Notes: generated from the letters alone by a model not told the origin. 64,000 bases of DNA from Nyssa sinensis (GCA_008638375.1 CM018032.1:3477001-3541000), one strand, 5' to 3'; shown: positions 50,313-62,901, counted from the first letter of the stretch. Made by a program: numbers and translations.

Positions 50313-50604
50313 GCTATACATACCATTTAAGTTTACCAAAAAGTGTTTACACGCTGATGTAGTAGTGTAGTATTAGTTGTACATCACATACGCTGATGTG
50401 GCAGTATAGTATTGGTTGTACATCACATCATGATGATGTGATGTACAACCAATACTATACTGCCACATCAGCATGTAAACACTTTTTGGTAAACTTAAAT
50501 GATAAGAATAGTTTTATCATGATGTGATGTACAACCAATACTACACTGTCACATCAGCGTGTAAACACTTTTTGGTAAACTTAAATGATAAGAATAGTTT
50601 TATC
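50313..50604. repeat. Foldback element with near-perfect palindrome and a duplicated arm
   Basis: ATTTAAGTTTACCAAAAAGTG starts at 50325 and its inverse ends at 50500. The core around 50430 is a palindrome with arms of about 40 bp (ACGCTGATGTGGCAGTATAG against CTATACTGCCACATCAGC). The right arm plus GATAAGAATAGTTTTATC is repeated once more at 50517-50604. It probably derives from a MITE just downstream of the EDRF1-like gene. I could not define a target-site duplication. Confidence 0.85.
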
Positions 50605-52778
50605 CTTCTTTTATAGGAAAATCATATTTGAAATTTGAATAGGACTTATTAATTTATTAAATTTGATTTGAATTCGATAAGAATGTTGACAATATTAATA
50701 CTTCTTCTTTTTTTTGGTTGGGGGGCCGCGTGTTAGGGGGAATAGAAGGGGACGAAGAAACAGACAAGCTATTTGGGATTGGCTCGTTGCTTGCAAAGAA
50801 AATGAATTGTTATTTTTTTCATATATATATATATATATTTAGGCACAATATGATTCTATCCCCAGTCAAATATGAATAAGGGTAATGTTGTCCTTGCTAT
50901 AACATTTTACTAAAAAATTTTACATGCTGAAGTAGGTGTTCAGTTGTTAGTAAATATAGTTTCAGGTGTTAGTGAATTCAGTATTTTGTGGTGTTCGTCA
51001 ATGAAACTTATTTTTGTTAGTCATGTCAGATGAGAGCTTAATTGATAAGTATCAAAAGAAGCTTAATTGATCGGCGCTCGAACAATCATATTAGCTGGTA
51101 AAGAAATTTGATAAAATGTCTTGGTAAAGATAGCAATACTCTATAATTAATGAGCAAGAAATAGTAGGTAGCCTATCAAATTTTATAAATTTTTGTTGGT
51201 CCTATCAAATTATTTCAAGTGATTTTAAAATTGAACTCTCAGTAATCAGCTGTCAAGGGTTTGAGCCTTCACTCTGCTGGAGTCGGTGGGCTCAATTGAT
51301 GCTGGCTCATATACCCCCTTGTCATAAACTTAGGTTTATTTTCATAAGGATTAGTTGTACATAAATTAATATACCCAAGAGAGCAAGGTGAATTGGGTAT
51401 ATAAGCAGACTTTGAAATGTACTTTGCAATTATAAATTAAGAACTTAAATAAATAGATACAAAAATAGAGCAATAGTAATCAGTAAAGTAAGAGAAGGAA
51501 AGAGAATCAAACACAAAAGCATCTCAATCTACTTCCTTAGACCTCTTATAGTCGAATAAACCACTTTTTATTTTTATTTTTTTCGCAAGGTGAAACTCCA
51601 TTTCATTTCTCAAGGGTTACATTAACTATTCTACACACCCTCTCAAATGAATGGACAGGTTTTGAGTACAATAACAACTTCTCTACAATTGAATTTGCAA
51701 ATGAAAATTCATTAGATTCATTGAACGATGAATTAACAAATGATTGACTTAGATTTAGGGCTCAAATAATGATCATTGAAAGCATTTATCTCTTGAAAAA
51801 CAACTAGATCTTGATTAGTATTTATAGTCCCTTGAAAATTAGAGCTAAGTCGTTTATGTATATTTAATGCACATGAAAAAATTAGCTATCATGTTTTGTA
51901 AGGAAAAATCTTATAATTTTTATGTTGGCAATTATTTTTAAAAATTTGAGTTATGTGGATATCGTTCGTCTTAAATTGAAGTTTCAAGACGTGCAGTTTA
52001 AAGTAATATCATGCATTACACAATTGACACCTGGCTTTTGAATTGTATTAGTTTAGACTTTGAAGTTTAAAGCTTATAATTACTTTAAGTACAATTTAGT
52101 TTTGAGCTTAGACTATATTTTACTTATGGGAGTTGACAAAATAGTATTCCAAACTTAATTTAGTGACTTTTGTTACAAACTAGAAAAACAATATGTTAAT
52201 TGTTCGAACACGTGGATCAATTGTTCGAATAGTGGTGGTATTTTAGATCATATTTTTTTCCAACGGCTTAATCGTCTAAATGGTCGCATCGTCCAAATGA
52301 TAGACGTATTATAGTCCAAAAGCGTGTCATATTTCGCACTTTTTAATTGGTTTCGTGAACCTTTTTTCTGAATTGGATTAGGTTTTTCTATTGTTGTTAT
52401 AAATAGCATTTTGTTGTGTCTCACATGAGGAATCTTAACCTCTTGAAGCACAGAGATCAATAGAGTGATATTTAACTTCAATACTCTCATATATAGTTAG
52501 TTCTTGTTGCAAGATCGTTTAGTACCTTATGTTAAAGTCTATATACCTAATGTCAGGTAGTACATAAAAACATATAACAGTCTAGGTACATACATCCATT
52601 GCATGAGAAGTTGCACAATGTTAGAGGTTGTAGATTTACATATTATGAATGGTATTGGGATTTTAAAAAACTAATCAAAGAGAAACAGATGACAAGAAAA
52701 AAAATTTGGAAATAAACTAATGTTAATCCATAAGACATGGCAGGTTAGATATTTGGAAATTTTTCTTTATAGACTTGT
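50605..52778. other. Non-genic AT-rich stretch
   Basis: It contains a short (TA)n tract at about 50821-50839 and scattered short frames. At 51557-51620 a T-rich run followed by TTTCGCAAGGTGAAACTCC looks like the 3' end of an antisense retroposon, but is too short to classify. No gene is supported. Confidence 0.5.
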
Positions 52779-54639
52779 TGATGGGGAATAGAAAGGATCC
52801 TATTGGCTAGTTGTATTTGATCCTAGAGAAAATTTTAATTTATGTATTTATTTTATTTTATTTTATTTTATTTAGGACTTGTTTGTTTTAGGACTATCTA
52901 TTTTATGATTTATTTATATTTAGGGTTTATATATATAGGGGTTGATGTTTTGACAAAAGGTAAACTTTGATTATTGAATATTGCTATTGGAATATTGGAT
53001 TTTCTCTCTTTGGTTCTCCCTTTTCGCTTAGAGTATCTCCTCTCCTCTTCCCTATTCATCATCACTATATTGCTCACAAAACCACAACAATTGTTTGTCA
53101 ATCACTCTTCACTAAAGAAAAAAAAAAAAAGAGTTTCATGATCAGCATCTTCAACATCGCCAATCGCATGTCACTAGCCCCTCGTTAGTACAACCATTGT
53201 TATAGAGCCTTATCAACATTAAAACCAACCCCATCGTTGGGTCATTGTTAATAATTGTAATAGTCATTGGAATCATTAGTCAACATCACTAGTGATCTCC
53301 GCTTAGCCATCACAACACAAACCCATCATTGTAGACAATTAGTTGGCTTCGCGCTAGATCGTAACCTTCACCATCGTCATTGGGTCATTGTTGCTGTGAA
53401 GCAATTAGTTCCTTCAATTGTGTCCACATCCCTCCTATTATTCTTTGCTTTGTTGTTGTAGATCACCATCATTGGGAATCAACTCCATTGTCGTCAACAT
53501 TATAAAGCTCTAATTGCGCCATCATCCTCACTATTATCGTCATGCGTCACAGGCCGTCTTTACTTTATGTCATTGTCGTTGTCAAGAATAGTCATTGTCA
53601 TCTATTGCCGGACACAACCTGGCATCGCTTATAGATCATTGTCAGCGCCACTGTGAGATAGCCTTGTTGTCGCTGGCTTCTCATGCACAACATTGTTTAT
53701 GGCTTCGGAAGTCTAGACTAATTCTATTAAAGAATAAGAAATTATAACGACCGGATTTGATGTTGACCCATCAACCCAACACGATCCAACGTATTTTACC
53801 CAGGCTCAGATTTGTCCAATACACCAAACCAAAAGAAAAACAACTAATTCCTCAAACCCAGTCCAAATTAATTTAAACCAATGCATGCCCACATAACCCA
53901 ACAAACATACAAGCCCAAACCCTTTATTTTCCCTAATCACTTAGACTCGAGCCACTTTCATTAAGCTAACATTTCCAAAACTGGGCCGATCTTAGACCAT
54001 CTAGTAACCAAGTTGGCTTAACCCTGTTAAACCTATTCATACCCAAACCAAGCCTAAGTCAATTAAACCCAACAGAGTATCCCTAGCCTAAAATTCTAGA
54101 ATTTCCAAAATGACCCCAATTGTTTCCCAAAATCCCATAAACCACCCAACACTTTTAGAGTTTGCCAATTGACCTTGAAATTTCTAGGAAATCTCAAACT
54201 AGCCCCACAACTTTCATAAAGCTTAAAAAATGGCATAAATATTTCAGAAAAAATTGTGAAAAGGTTTCTTGGACCTCAAAAAATGTATGCGAACTCTTTT
54301 GAGAATTATGGCTAGTGCTATATTTAATTTGATGATCACATAAATCTTGCAAAAAAAGGTCCTTACTTGAGCCTTGCTTAAATCCTTACTTCCTTTGATT
54401 GATCCTATAACACCACCACCCTTGGCTTTTATTTCTAACCTCACCATGTAGCCTTGTTTAAAATTTTCTCTTAAATTTTAAATTCTTATTTGTGCATTTT
54501 ACAATAGTATATAATTTAATTTACTTATACAATTTTTATATATCAGCATTTTTCTTTCTTTCTTGTAGTTTGATTTTGTACACAAAAAAAAAAAAAAAAA
54601 AAACCAAATCAAAAAGAAGAAAAAGTCTATTTGTGATGA

Positions 54640-55925
54640 CAAATTATCTAAATATAGACTCGTTAGAGAGGACGCTATGGACTACCCTAGGTTAACTTAA
54701 CCAAGGGATTGTCATCGCGATAGGTATTTTAGATTCTTTGAAGGTGAAAGAAAAGATACATTTAGACCACAAGATAAGTATCAGGAAATATACTTTAGGC
54801 GTTCTTTACGAGATACCATGCGCTATGATTCACTTAGGTACTTCCATGATGAGCTGGTGAATTTTCATTCTAAACTAAATGAGCCTTTTCCCTCACTAAG
54901 ATAAACCTTTGGGACACCGTTCTATCAATAACAAAAGGGTAACACATTTATTTCCCCAATATTTAGGGAAAGTAGAATCCAAGATTTTGAAATGTGGCCT
55001 AACCTAGTTGTAATCCCTAACCGAGTTACGAGTAACTTTCACATTTGCTCCCTGCGGGGAAAAAGTTACAAAATTGTCATTGATGAGAATTTTTCCATGA
55101 ATGCGATTTCTAAATCTGGAATTGACAGAACAAAACTAGAGGTTGAATCACATCCAGAACCATGTGTGGTAACTCAGAAAAATAATTCTCATTTGTTATA
55201 TTCTGAAAATGTTTGGTATGATGTCTTACCTATAACTATTGGCTATATCCTTCTTGGTCGTCGTTGGATGGATGTTTATAGAGAAACTAAAGTTACTAAA
55301 GGGAAGGAAAATATCTATTTTATTTGATATAATGAAAAATTTATCTTGCTAAATCCTACAAAACCAAAAAAAAAAAAAAAAAAAAAAAGATAGAAAACCA
55401 ACATACAAATCCTCCTCTCAAGTGCCAAGTGAGAAATACCTCACTAGATTGTCCTCGACTAAACCTAAGAAAGAAAAGTGTGAGACTAGTCAAGAGAAAG
55501 TTAAGAAAGTTCCTTGTTTTCTATCAGAAGAAATAGTTAACCCACCACAAGTCACTAACATGTCAAAAGATTCTCTAGATGAGACACCAAAGGAACTACA
55601 TGATGAATTGCCTCCACTATGGAATGATCAGCATGTCACTAATTTGGTCCCAAATCTTCAATTCCCTAGCCTTCCTTATGGTCAAATGAATCCTAAAGAT
55701 CTAATTGAATTAACATGTCAAAAAGATAGGGTTTCACCCAATGGTTTAATTTGTGAAAGTTCATATGTCATCTCTGCTACCTTAAGTCCCAAGAAAGATG
55801 ACTCATTGAAAATGTGTGTTGATAGAAATGTCATTAACCTAGAGTCACATGTAAAGTTTCTATCCCTAGTAAGTCTCTACGTGAGAGCATTCATTGGCTC
55901 TTACCTTGTTAGCCTAGTGGCCTAG
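54640..55925 (+). pseudogene. gag-protease-RT remnant of the Ty3/gypsy element
   Basis: The frame at 54992-55327 resembles the retropepsin region of gypsy polyproteins: KIVIDENFSMNAISKSG where DGGS-type active-site residues are usual, then DVLPITIGYILLGRRWMD. The frame at 55422-55925 shows the protease-to-RT linker (ELPPLWNDQHVTNLVP, MNPKDLIELTCQ) and the start of reverse transcriptase (SPKKDDSLKMCVDRNVIN). It stops before the catalytic core. RNase H and integrase are absent. The piece at 54640-54990 looks like gag but is broken by stops. Confidence 0.65.
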
Positions 55926-56352
55926 TCCTTCTCTTTTAGACTCTCCTTCATCAGTTGGCTTAGTTCCTTAACTAGTGGAATCTTGTTCATTTACATTTAT
56001 AGTTTCTTTTGCACAACAATTTCATGTTCCCCCTCATCTTCAAACCTTTGATTTTTCTTTTCTTACCTATAAATTGGACTTTAATGCGTGTTTACTTAAC
56101 TTCTCATTTAATATGGGTACTAATATAAATTTTTATGTGGAGATTATTTTTCTTAACCAAGGTACCTTTGAGACTCTATTGTTAACGGTAGGTGTTCAGA
56201 CAATTGGTGTTACTTTTTTTCTCAGCATTCACAGTTGTTTTTCTATCATTTCTTTAACACAACATGGATCATTTTATGGATGTTCTTGATCTTATACATC
56301 ATAACTAGCATCTTAACTCGCTAGAGTTGAGTTATTCTCAACAAAGGAGAAA

Positions 56353-56968
56353 TGATAAGAATAGGAAGGATCCTGCGGGCCAGTTGTATTTGATCTTAGA
56401 GAAAATTTTAATTTATGTATTTATTTTATTTTATTAAGGAATTTTTATTTTAGGAGTTATTTTTATTTAGATAAATTGATTTAGGTTTGGTTATATATTG
56501 GGGTTGATGTTGTAAAGAAATGTAGACTTTGATTATTAAATATTGATTTTAGAATAGTGAGATATTGGATTTTCTCTCTAGTTTCTCTTTTCTTTCTCGA
56601 TTTTTTTCTCATTCTCGCTTAATATTTGTTCTCGTCTTTATTCTCTCTCATGTGTTGCCCCACTTGTATTGTGTTCTTCGTTGATTAGTGGAATCTTTTG
56701 CAACCAGTAGGTTTTCTTCCCTATGAAGGCCTTTCAAATATTTAAATTTATTTATCTATTTGATTTTTATTCTAGTTGACTTGATATATGCATGAATTTA
56801 TAATTTATAAGAGGATTTCTTCGACAGTAATTCAACCTAGGCATAAATAAGATCATTTGATCTGCATTATTTATTAATTAAATTTGAGATTTAATGAATT
56901 AAAATTTACTCTTGGTAGATAATTTTATTACTAGTTTTTATATCAATCCAAAATCGCATATTTTATAA
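56353..56968 (+). mobile_element. LTR followed by a tRNA-Met-type primer-binding site
   Basis: It starts with TG after the polypurine tract and runs to just before TGGTATCAGAG (56970-56980), the usual plant primer-binding site complementary to initiator tRNA-Met. The exact 3' end is uncertain. A 3' LTR should not be followed by a primer-binding site, so this LTR also serves as the 5' LTR of a second element, whose gag-like start (57040-57250) is broken by stops. Confidence 0.65.
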
Positions 56969-56999
56969 TTGGTATCAGAGTAGGTTTATGTTAGAAATT

Positions 57000-57977
57000 T
57001 AGTGGTGAGATTCTTATTATGAGAGATTTAAATATTTTATTTATCAGTAGGTTTTGATTATAAGAGTTCATCATCAACTATGAAACATAGTGATAACAAA
57101 TACATAGTTGAGATGGATGATGAAGAATTTTAGAAATTTATAATTTCTGAATGTGTTAAATAGAAAGAATTAAATAAAAAATTACTTATCAAGGTGAATG
57201 AATTGGAACAAATTAAGTACTCTCTTGAATCTAGTTTCTAACACTTTTAAGAACCAAGTGAGAAATTTAGTTTGGAAGAGAAATAAAAAATAATTGAGAA
57301 TAATTTTCATGAAAGTATCACTTGATTTAGTGCAGTATCTTAAGGTTCGCATGCATGAAATAGCAATCGGTGAAAATTATAGAGCAAGCACACAATAGAA
57401 ACACAAAAGATTTTTTACATGGAAAAATCATTGGACCTCGTCCAAATGCACACTAAATCATAGATGTATAGTCTCAATATGACTCACATGACTTAGTACC
57501 TCAAGTCTTGCCAATACTGTTCTGGTCTTTTCTTGAGTTGACTTATAAGACGTTCTTCACAACTACAACGTCTTCAAACCCTTGAACAATGTCAAATATT
57601 AATCATAACGCGACTTCTCGCTGCCTCGGTATCAATCGATTGCATAAATCGAATTCCTTTGCACAAGTACTCTACCAAGTAATATAGAAAGCTAAAAATC
57701 TGGGATTTTGTTGATAGGATGTTGTGTATGTTAAGTTATTTTCAAACTAGAAGTTGAAATTTTTTTGAGAACTTGAAGATATTTTATGAAATTCTCGTAG
57801 TCAAAAAGTCTCCAAAAATGATATATTTATATATATAACCCATTTATAATTTATGGTTTTTCTTTTGAAAATTGAAACTAAAAACACGCTGTAAAACCTT
57901 ATTCCGCTATGTCGTTCAAATGACCAGTCGAAAAGAACAGATTCTAACCTGATTTGGCTTCCCTTTCTCTCTTTATA

Positions 57978-58018
<41 letters not shown>

Positions 58019-58822
58019 ATATATATAGGCATGAAATGAGAGCTTGATATTCTGGTTCTTTCCCTAGGTTGAAGAAAATCTCAGAAATGAGATATTAGAG
58101 CCTTATATAGTGTTGTTGGTGATTACATGAAGTTGACTAGTGGTGGATGAAATACATCCAAAATCTTTGATCAAAGTACACCTACGCATGGCATTTAAAT
58201 CAGGTTATTTCCTTGAAACTTCATGGAAGTTTCCTCCAAGTTGGTGGAAGTTGATGGAGAAATCCACTACGTTGCATATTTTATGTGTATATATCATTAT
58301 ACATCATGTATGATGTATACATCATTATACATTATGCCCATTACATGTCATACATATGTTATGCATTACACACCATATTATATCCCTACATGTTTAACAC
58401 TAGTCATTTTATGCAATTATTTCCTTTTTAAGCATAACAAGCTTTAATTTGTTAATTGGGTGATCAACACTACTGTAGAATTTTGTCATCTAATTTTAGG
58501 TTAATTAAATCAAATGTAAATTTTCAAAATAATTCAGGTAGGGTTGTTACATGAAAAATTAAAAAAAAAAAAAAAAGTGTCTAACTAATTAACAAAGGAC
58601 CTGAAGTCAATGTGTGTGGCATGCGATAATGTGCCTGTATTTTATTCGCCACTGAGCCATCACTACGCAGAGCTGAAACGTACGTCAGTCGTTTCGACCA
58701 GAGTCCCCGCCAAATGGCAGGACTAAGCAACAAAAACCGGCACTTTCCTGACCATCGCCCCAACGTCGAAGAATCTCAACTTTTTTTTCTTCGAGAAAAT
58801 AAGACACAGAGAGGGAGAAAAG
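57000..58822. other. Non-genic stretch before the kinase fragment
   Basis: The first 250 bp are probably gag remnant of the second LTR element. The rest shows no gene. A (CT)n microsatellite lies at 57979-58016, and a region of ATCATTATACATCATG-type short repeats lies at about 58285-58350. Confidence 0.5.
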
Positions 58823-58990
58823 TTGAGAGAGCTATTGAGATATCATTTCAGAAGAAAAAAAAAAAAAACCATTTTTCAGAGAAGAGGAACAGAGTTCCAA
58901 ACCCATCCGATTCCATATGAGAAAAAGTCCTCCTTACATTTTTTGAGAGAGCAAGTGGGATCCAATTTTAGAAGATCGCAGAAAACAAGC

Positions 58991-59536
58991 ATGGAGAAGC
59001 CAACCAGCGTTTCAAGGTTAAAGCCCTCCAACATGGTCCTTCCCTATCAAACCCCAAGACTCAGAGACCACTACATACTGGATAGAAAGCTAGGCCAAGG
59101 CCAGTTCGGCACAACCTACCTCTGCAAAGAGAAATCCACAGGCGTGCAATACGCCTGCAAATCGATCCCCAAACGCAAGCTCTTGTGCCGTGAAGACTAC
59201 GACGACGTCTGGAGAGAGATTCAGATCATGCATCATTTGTCTGAAAACCCAAACGTCGTGAGAATCAAAGAGACGTACGAAGACAATATGTTTGTTTACC
59301 TTGTGATGGAGCTGTGCGCTGGTGGCGAGCTATTTGATAGGATCATCCAAAAGGGTCAATACAGTGAGCGAAAAGCGGCACAATTGATCAAGACAATTGT
59401 TGGGGTTGTGGAGGCTTGTCACTCTCTTGGGGTCATGCATAGAGATCTCAAGCCTGAGAATTTCTTGTTTGACACTCCTGATGAGATGCTAAGCTTAAGG
59501 CCATAGATTTCGGTTTGTCCGTATTCTACAAACCTG
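58991..59536 (+). pseudogene. Calcium-dependent protein kinase, first exon with a frameshift before DFG
   Basis: From ATG 58991 the frame codes for a short N-terminus and the first two thirds of a CDPK kinase domain. It shows the glycine-rich loop [15 protein letters not shown], the ATP-binding Lys in YACKSIP, the Glu helix [10 protein letters not shown], the hinge [14 protein letters not shown] and the catalytic loop [11 protein letters not shown]. After FDTPDE the frame is lost and runs to TAG 59504-59506. One frame over, the expected [16 protein letters not shown] reads to a donor-like CCTG|GT at 59536, so one base was deleted near 59483. The N-terminus lacks a myristoylation Gly2. No further kinase or EF-hand exons follow before the retroelement. 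It is a pseudogene unless the deletion is an assembly error. Confidence 0.85.
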
Positions 59537-59833
59537 GTTGGTTCTCGGTTTCCATTCCCTTTTCTCTGTTTCATTAGTTAATATTTGTTCATTTTCTAAC
59601 TGTTCGTTGTCTTGCTTACTTTTGGAAATCAATTTGTTGACTTTGGTTTGTGTGTTGGGAGATTCTTGTGTTATTGTTTGATTAGCAGCCTATTTGGTGA
59701 TGGGTTTTGTTCGATTTCCTTACTCATGATCTGGAATATGAGTCTTTGGTTCGTGGGTTTTATCCCATTTGATTCATTTTATCGTTTATGATGCTGCAAT
59801 TTTCGACTTCGTCAGGCTTGAATCATTCTTGGC
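59537..59833 (+). other. Probable remnant of intron 1 of the kinase gene
   Basis: T-rich, intron-like sequence follows the donor-like site at 59537. No kinase exon is visible. Confidence 0.4.
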
Positions 59834-60840
59834 TGTGTATCCTGAAAAAAGAGTTAGATTGCCACCGGGGAGGGCTCCGGTCGTAGCCACTCCGATGGTT
59901 AAGTTAGAGAAAATAGAAGTGTATATTCTCAGTTACATAATTATATTGATCATTCAAAAAGATCTCCCTCTCTACATACCTTCTTCTTCATATTTATAAG
60001 TTTGTAAGAAATATCCAACCCAATAGTCAAGCGGTGGAACCATTTTATAATGATTACATGTGTCATAGCTGCCACCGACCATGTTGATTATGTATGGCTA
60101 GGAACTCTTTCCGTCTTTTACAGGACTAGAGTGTGGCGTGTGTCAGAAGGTGACAGTTTCGTCATAATTACTTGTGATATTTTGCTTTATCTGTTTTTGT
60201 CTTATCAACACAAGGTCGGCATACCGAGGTGTGAAACGAGATCGGTATGCCAAGTTGCTATAACTCATGGACCCCTTTACCGAAGTCATTTTGACTGTTT
60301 TAAGTCATTTTATGAATTTACAGAACAAGGTTAGACACGTGCCCTATGAAGGTCGGTTTGGGGTATTTTTGGCGTATTGGCTACTCCCCCCTCGAGCCTT
60401 AGTTCTGATCATGTGTTCAGAACTTAGGTTTAGGGTTTTTTACAGGATCACGCGTGTTTATTAATTGCGCGCGTGGTTTCCCTTTTCCAAAGAAGCGACA
60501 ACTGTCATAGTTATCACCACGCGCGTTTCTTGACGTTTTGAGTGATCGAGGCCATGATTACTGTAGCTGTTTTTTATGTGTTTCTCGAGATAATGTAAAT
60601 GCAGTCGTTTGATATATCGAGATAGTAAATGCCAGTTTTATAAAAAATAGCGGTAGACGGGATTTTGAAATCCGTTTGCCTCTTTCAAATATTTTCAAAC
60701 TGGTACTTTGAGTGTTTCTCTTGGCAAGGAGTGCAGTTTCGGGCGATCGTTGTGAGGGATTCCGGCATATCATTTTCTGAGTCTTAGCTTCTGTTTCTGG
60801 TAATTTCTGTTTTCTTTTCATTTCTTCGTTTTACTTCATT
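59834..60840 (-). mobile_element. 3' LTR of a Tat-like Ty3/gypsy element, minus strand (approximate ends)
   Basis: Read on the minus strand, its end carries AACCATCGGAGTGGCTACG and CCTCCCCGGTGGCAATC, typical of the R-U5 end of plant Tat-like LTRs, with T-rich sequence before it. The start of the LTR (high-coordinate end) is unclear; pyrimidine-rich plus-strand sequence at 60825-60880 could be the inverted polypurine tract. Orientation agrees with the minus-strand integrase at 63447-64000. Confidence 0.55.
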
Positions 60841-60891
60841 CTTCTTCTTCCTTTTTTCTTTTCATATTTCCGTCAAACCCTACTGTCAACC

Positions 60892-62901
60892 ATGTCGAAT
60901 TTCGACAGGGAGGAAGTTAGGGTTGACTTAGATACGACAAGTGGGGACGATTCTTCTTCTTCGTCCTCTTCTTCTTCTTCGTTTGGATCTGTTTCGGGGC
61001 CTAGCGATAGGGAGGCTAGTACGTCTCAGAGAGAAGAAGGAGAAAGTGCTATGACGAAGAAGATGTTGAAAGCTATTAGGACACAATTTAAGTTTCCAAA
61101 AAATGTGTCATGTAGGGTTCCTAAATCTTCAGATCACCCCTCTGACATTAGAAGGGGTGAAATCTGTGCTTACTTAGAATGGTTCGATTTAGGTGTTAGG
61201 TTCCCTTTCCACCCTATTTTTATCGAATTTTTCACATGGTTCAATATCTGTCCGGCCGAGTTGAACGTAAATAGTTGGAGGCAACTGTTGGCCATTATAG
61301 TTTTAGGTCACCTAAATGAGGTTCAAGTAGATCTGGACCTCATCCGTAGTCAGATGGAGATGAAATACCTCAATCAGGAGGAGCTGTTTTACATATGTTT
61401 TGATCAGAGGTATAGACCTCTGACGTCGGTACCATCTTCCAACAAGACATGGAAGAAATGGTATTTCTTTGTGGGGGGTGGCTGGGAACGAGAAGATTAT
61501 GGAAATCATATGAGTATTTTTCCTCGACATACCGGTCCAAAGGGTAAGCATTCAGATCTGAGGTCGGTGTAAGGTTTTTTGCATATTCTTCTCGTGTACT
61601 GATTATATATTTGTTATATTTATTTTGCAGATCCAAGGAAGTGGAAGAGGGCGGATTTTACTCCTGAGATTGAAGAAAGATATCGTCGACTTCTACAGCC
61701 TGTCCTCCGACCTCATTCGAGCATCTTATCTCCTGGGAATCTAATGGCGGCCGGTCTAACGAAGGAAGATGCGTCATCGGTGAAGAAATCCATAATTGCT
61801 GGATATGTTCCCCAAGTCAAGGAAAAAACCGGGGGAACAGCCTCTTCAGCGGTGCCAAAGCCTGCCGAAGTACCAAAGCCTGTCGAAGTACCATCTTCAT
61901 CGACCGTTCCTCCACCGGTACAGAAGAAAAGGAGGATGATCTCCAGAGCTGCTCGTGGAGCCTCCGAAATGCCAGCACAGGGGACAACCGAGGTCCCTTA
62001 TGCCGATGTTCCGTTGTCTGCTGATGTGGGGGCTTCTTCAGCAAACCAGACTTCCGACCCTTCGGCCCAGACGGCTCCTCAGGAGGGTCCAAGCCCAACC
62101 TTAATCAATCCGGCCGACGCACCCTCGGGCATTGAGGCTATGAAGTTAGCCCTCAAGGCGGGACTTCCTCTCGGCTTTCAAGGCTAGAGTTCAAGGCAAG
62201 TCATTGGTGACATGATGACCGCCCATGCAAGGGTAAGTTTTTTACTTTTTTACAAATATATAGATATATATCTTTTCATTGTATTTATTTCGGTTACTCC
62301 GTGTTTATAGGGTCTCCGAGCTATTGGGATCCTTATGGACCGTTTTGATCAAGCCGAGAAGCTGAGTAACCTTCAAGCAGAACTAAAAAAGACTCGCTTG
62401 GAGCTAAACGTGGCTCAGTCAGATATCAAGGCAGCCCGAGCCGAACTAACAGTAGCACATTCCGAGCTGGCGGCGTCTCAAAGCAAAGTTCACGCTTTGG
62501 AGACTCAACATGAAGCCCTTAAGGTAAAGCATATACAGGTATCTCAGACCAGAGATGCCATGCTTAATCAAAGGGACAAGTATCGTCAGAATTTGGATGA
62601 GTTAAAGAAAAAGTTTAAGGAAGCCGAGGCTGCCGAGGTTAAGAAGATTGAAGAAGCAAAGGCAGCTACTAAGGCGGGGATGATGGATCTGGTTCACTCC
62701 ATGGGAAGAGAACTCATGGATTCGGGCTATCTTCTGTGCAGAAAGAAGATTCAGAAGCTATACCCAGCTCTGGATATCTCAAAGTTGGAGGAGGTGGTGG
62801 TTGAGTCATCTGTACCGAACTCACCCGAACAACCAGCCCAGGATCAAGTGATTGAAGATGCTGTGCCTATTTCTGTTATTCCCCCAGTAAAGCCAAAGTA
62901 G
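60892..62901 (+). pseudogene. Spliced antisense extra ORF of the Tat-like element (PF04195, putative gypsy-type transposon protein)
   Basis: Exons are 60892-61543, 61631-62232 and 62311-62901, joined by GT-AG introns of 87 and 78 bp. The first exon has an acidic/Ser-rich start (a run of Ser codons near 60950-60985), then a domain with FPFHPIFIEFFTWFNICPAE and LNVNSWRQLLAIIVLGH, which I recognise as the Transposase_28 type. The second is Pro/Ser-rich with a basic patch (VQKKRRMISRAARG). The third is a long coiled coil (LQAELKKTRLELNVAQSD). An in-frame TAG at 62185-62187 interrupts exon 2. Reading one frame over gives KARVQGKSL across the spot, suggesting compensating indels. Such extra ORFs, sometimes opposite to gag-pol, are known in Tat-lineage elements; their function is unknown. 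Confidence 0.7.

Larger units (their letters stand above)
52779..56968 (+). mobile_element. Degenerate, truncated Ty3/gypsy LTR retrotransposon
   Basis: The left LTR remnant (52779 to about 53060, starting TGATGGGGAATAGAAAGGATCC) matches the LTR at 56353 on (TGATAAGAATAGGAAGGATCC), sharing GTTGTATTTGATC, GAGAAAATTTTAATTTATG and GGGGTTGATG. A polypurine tract (CAACAAAGGAGAAA, about 56339-56352) precedes the right LTR. Between them are gag/pol remnants at about 54640-55925. The stretch 53060-54480 is unlike a normal 5' internal region, and I see no primer-binding site after the left LTR, so the left half is rearranged. Most of pol is missing. Confidence 0.7.
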
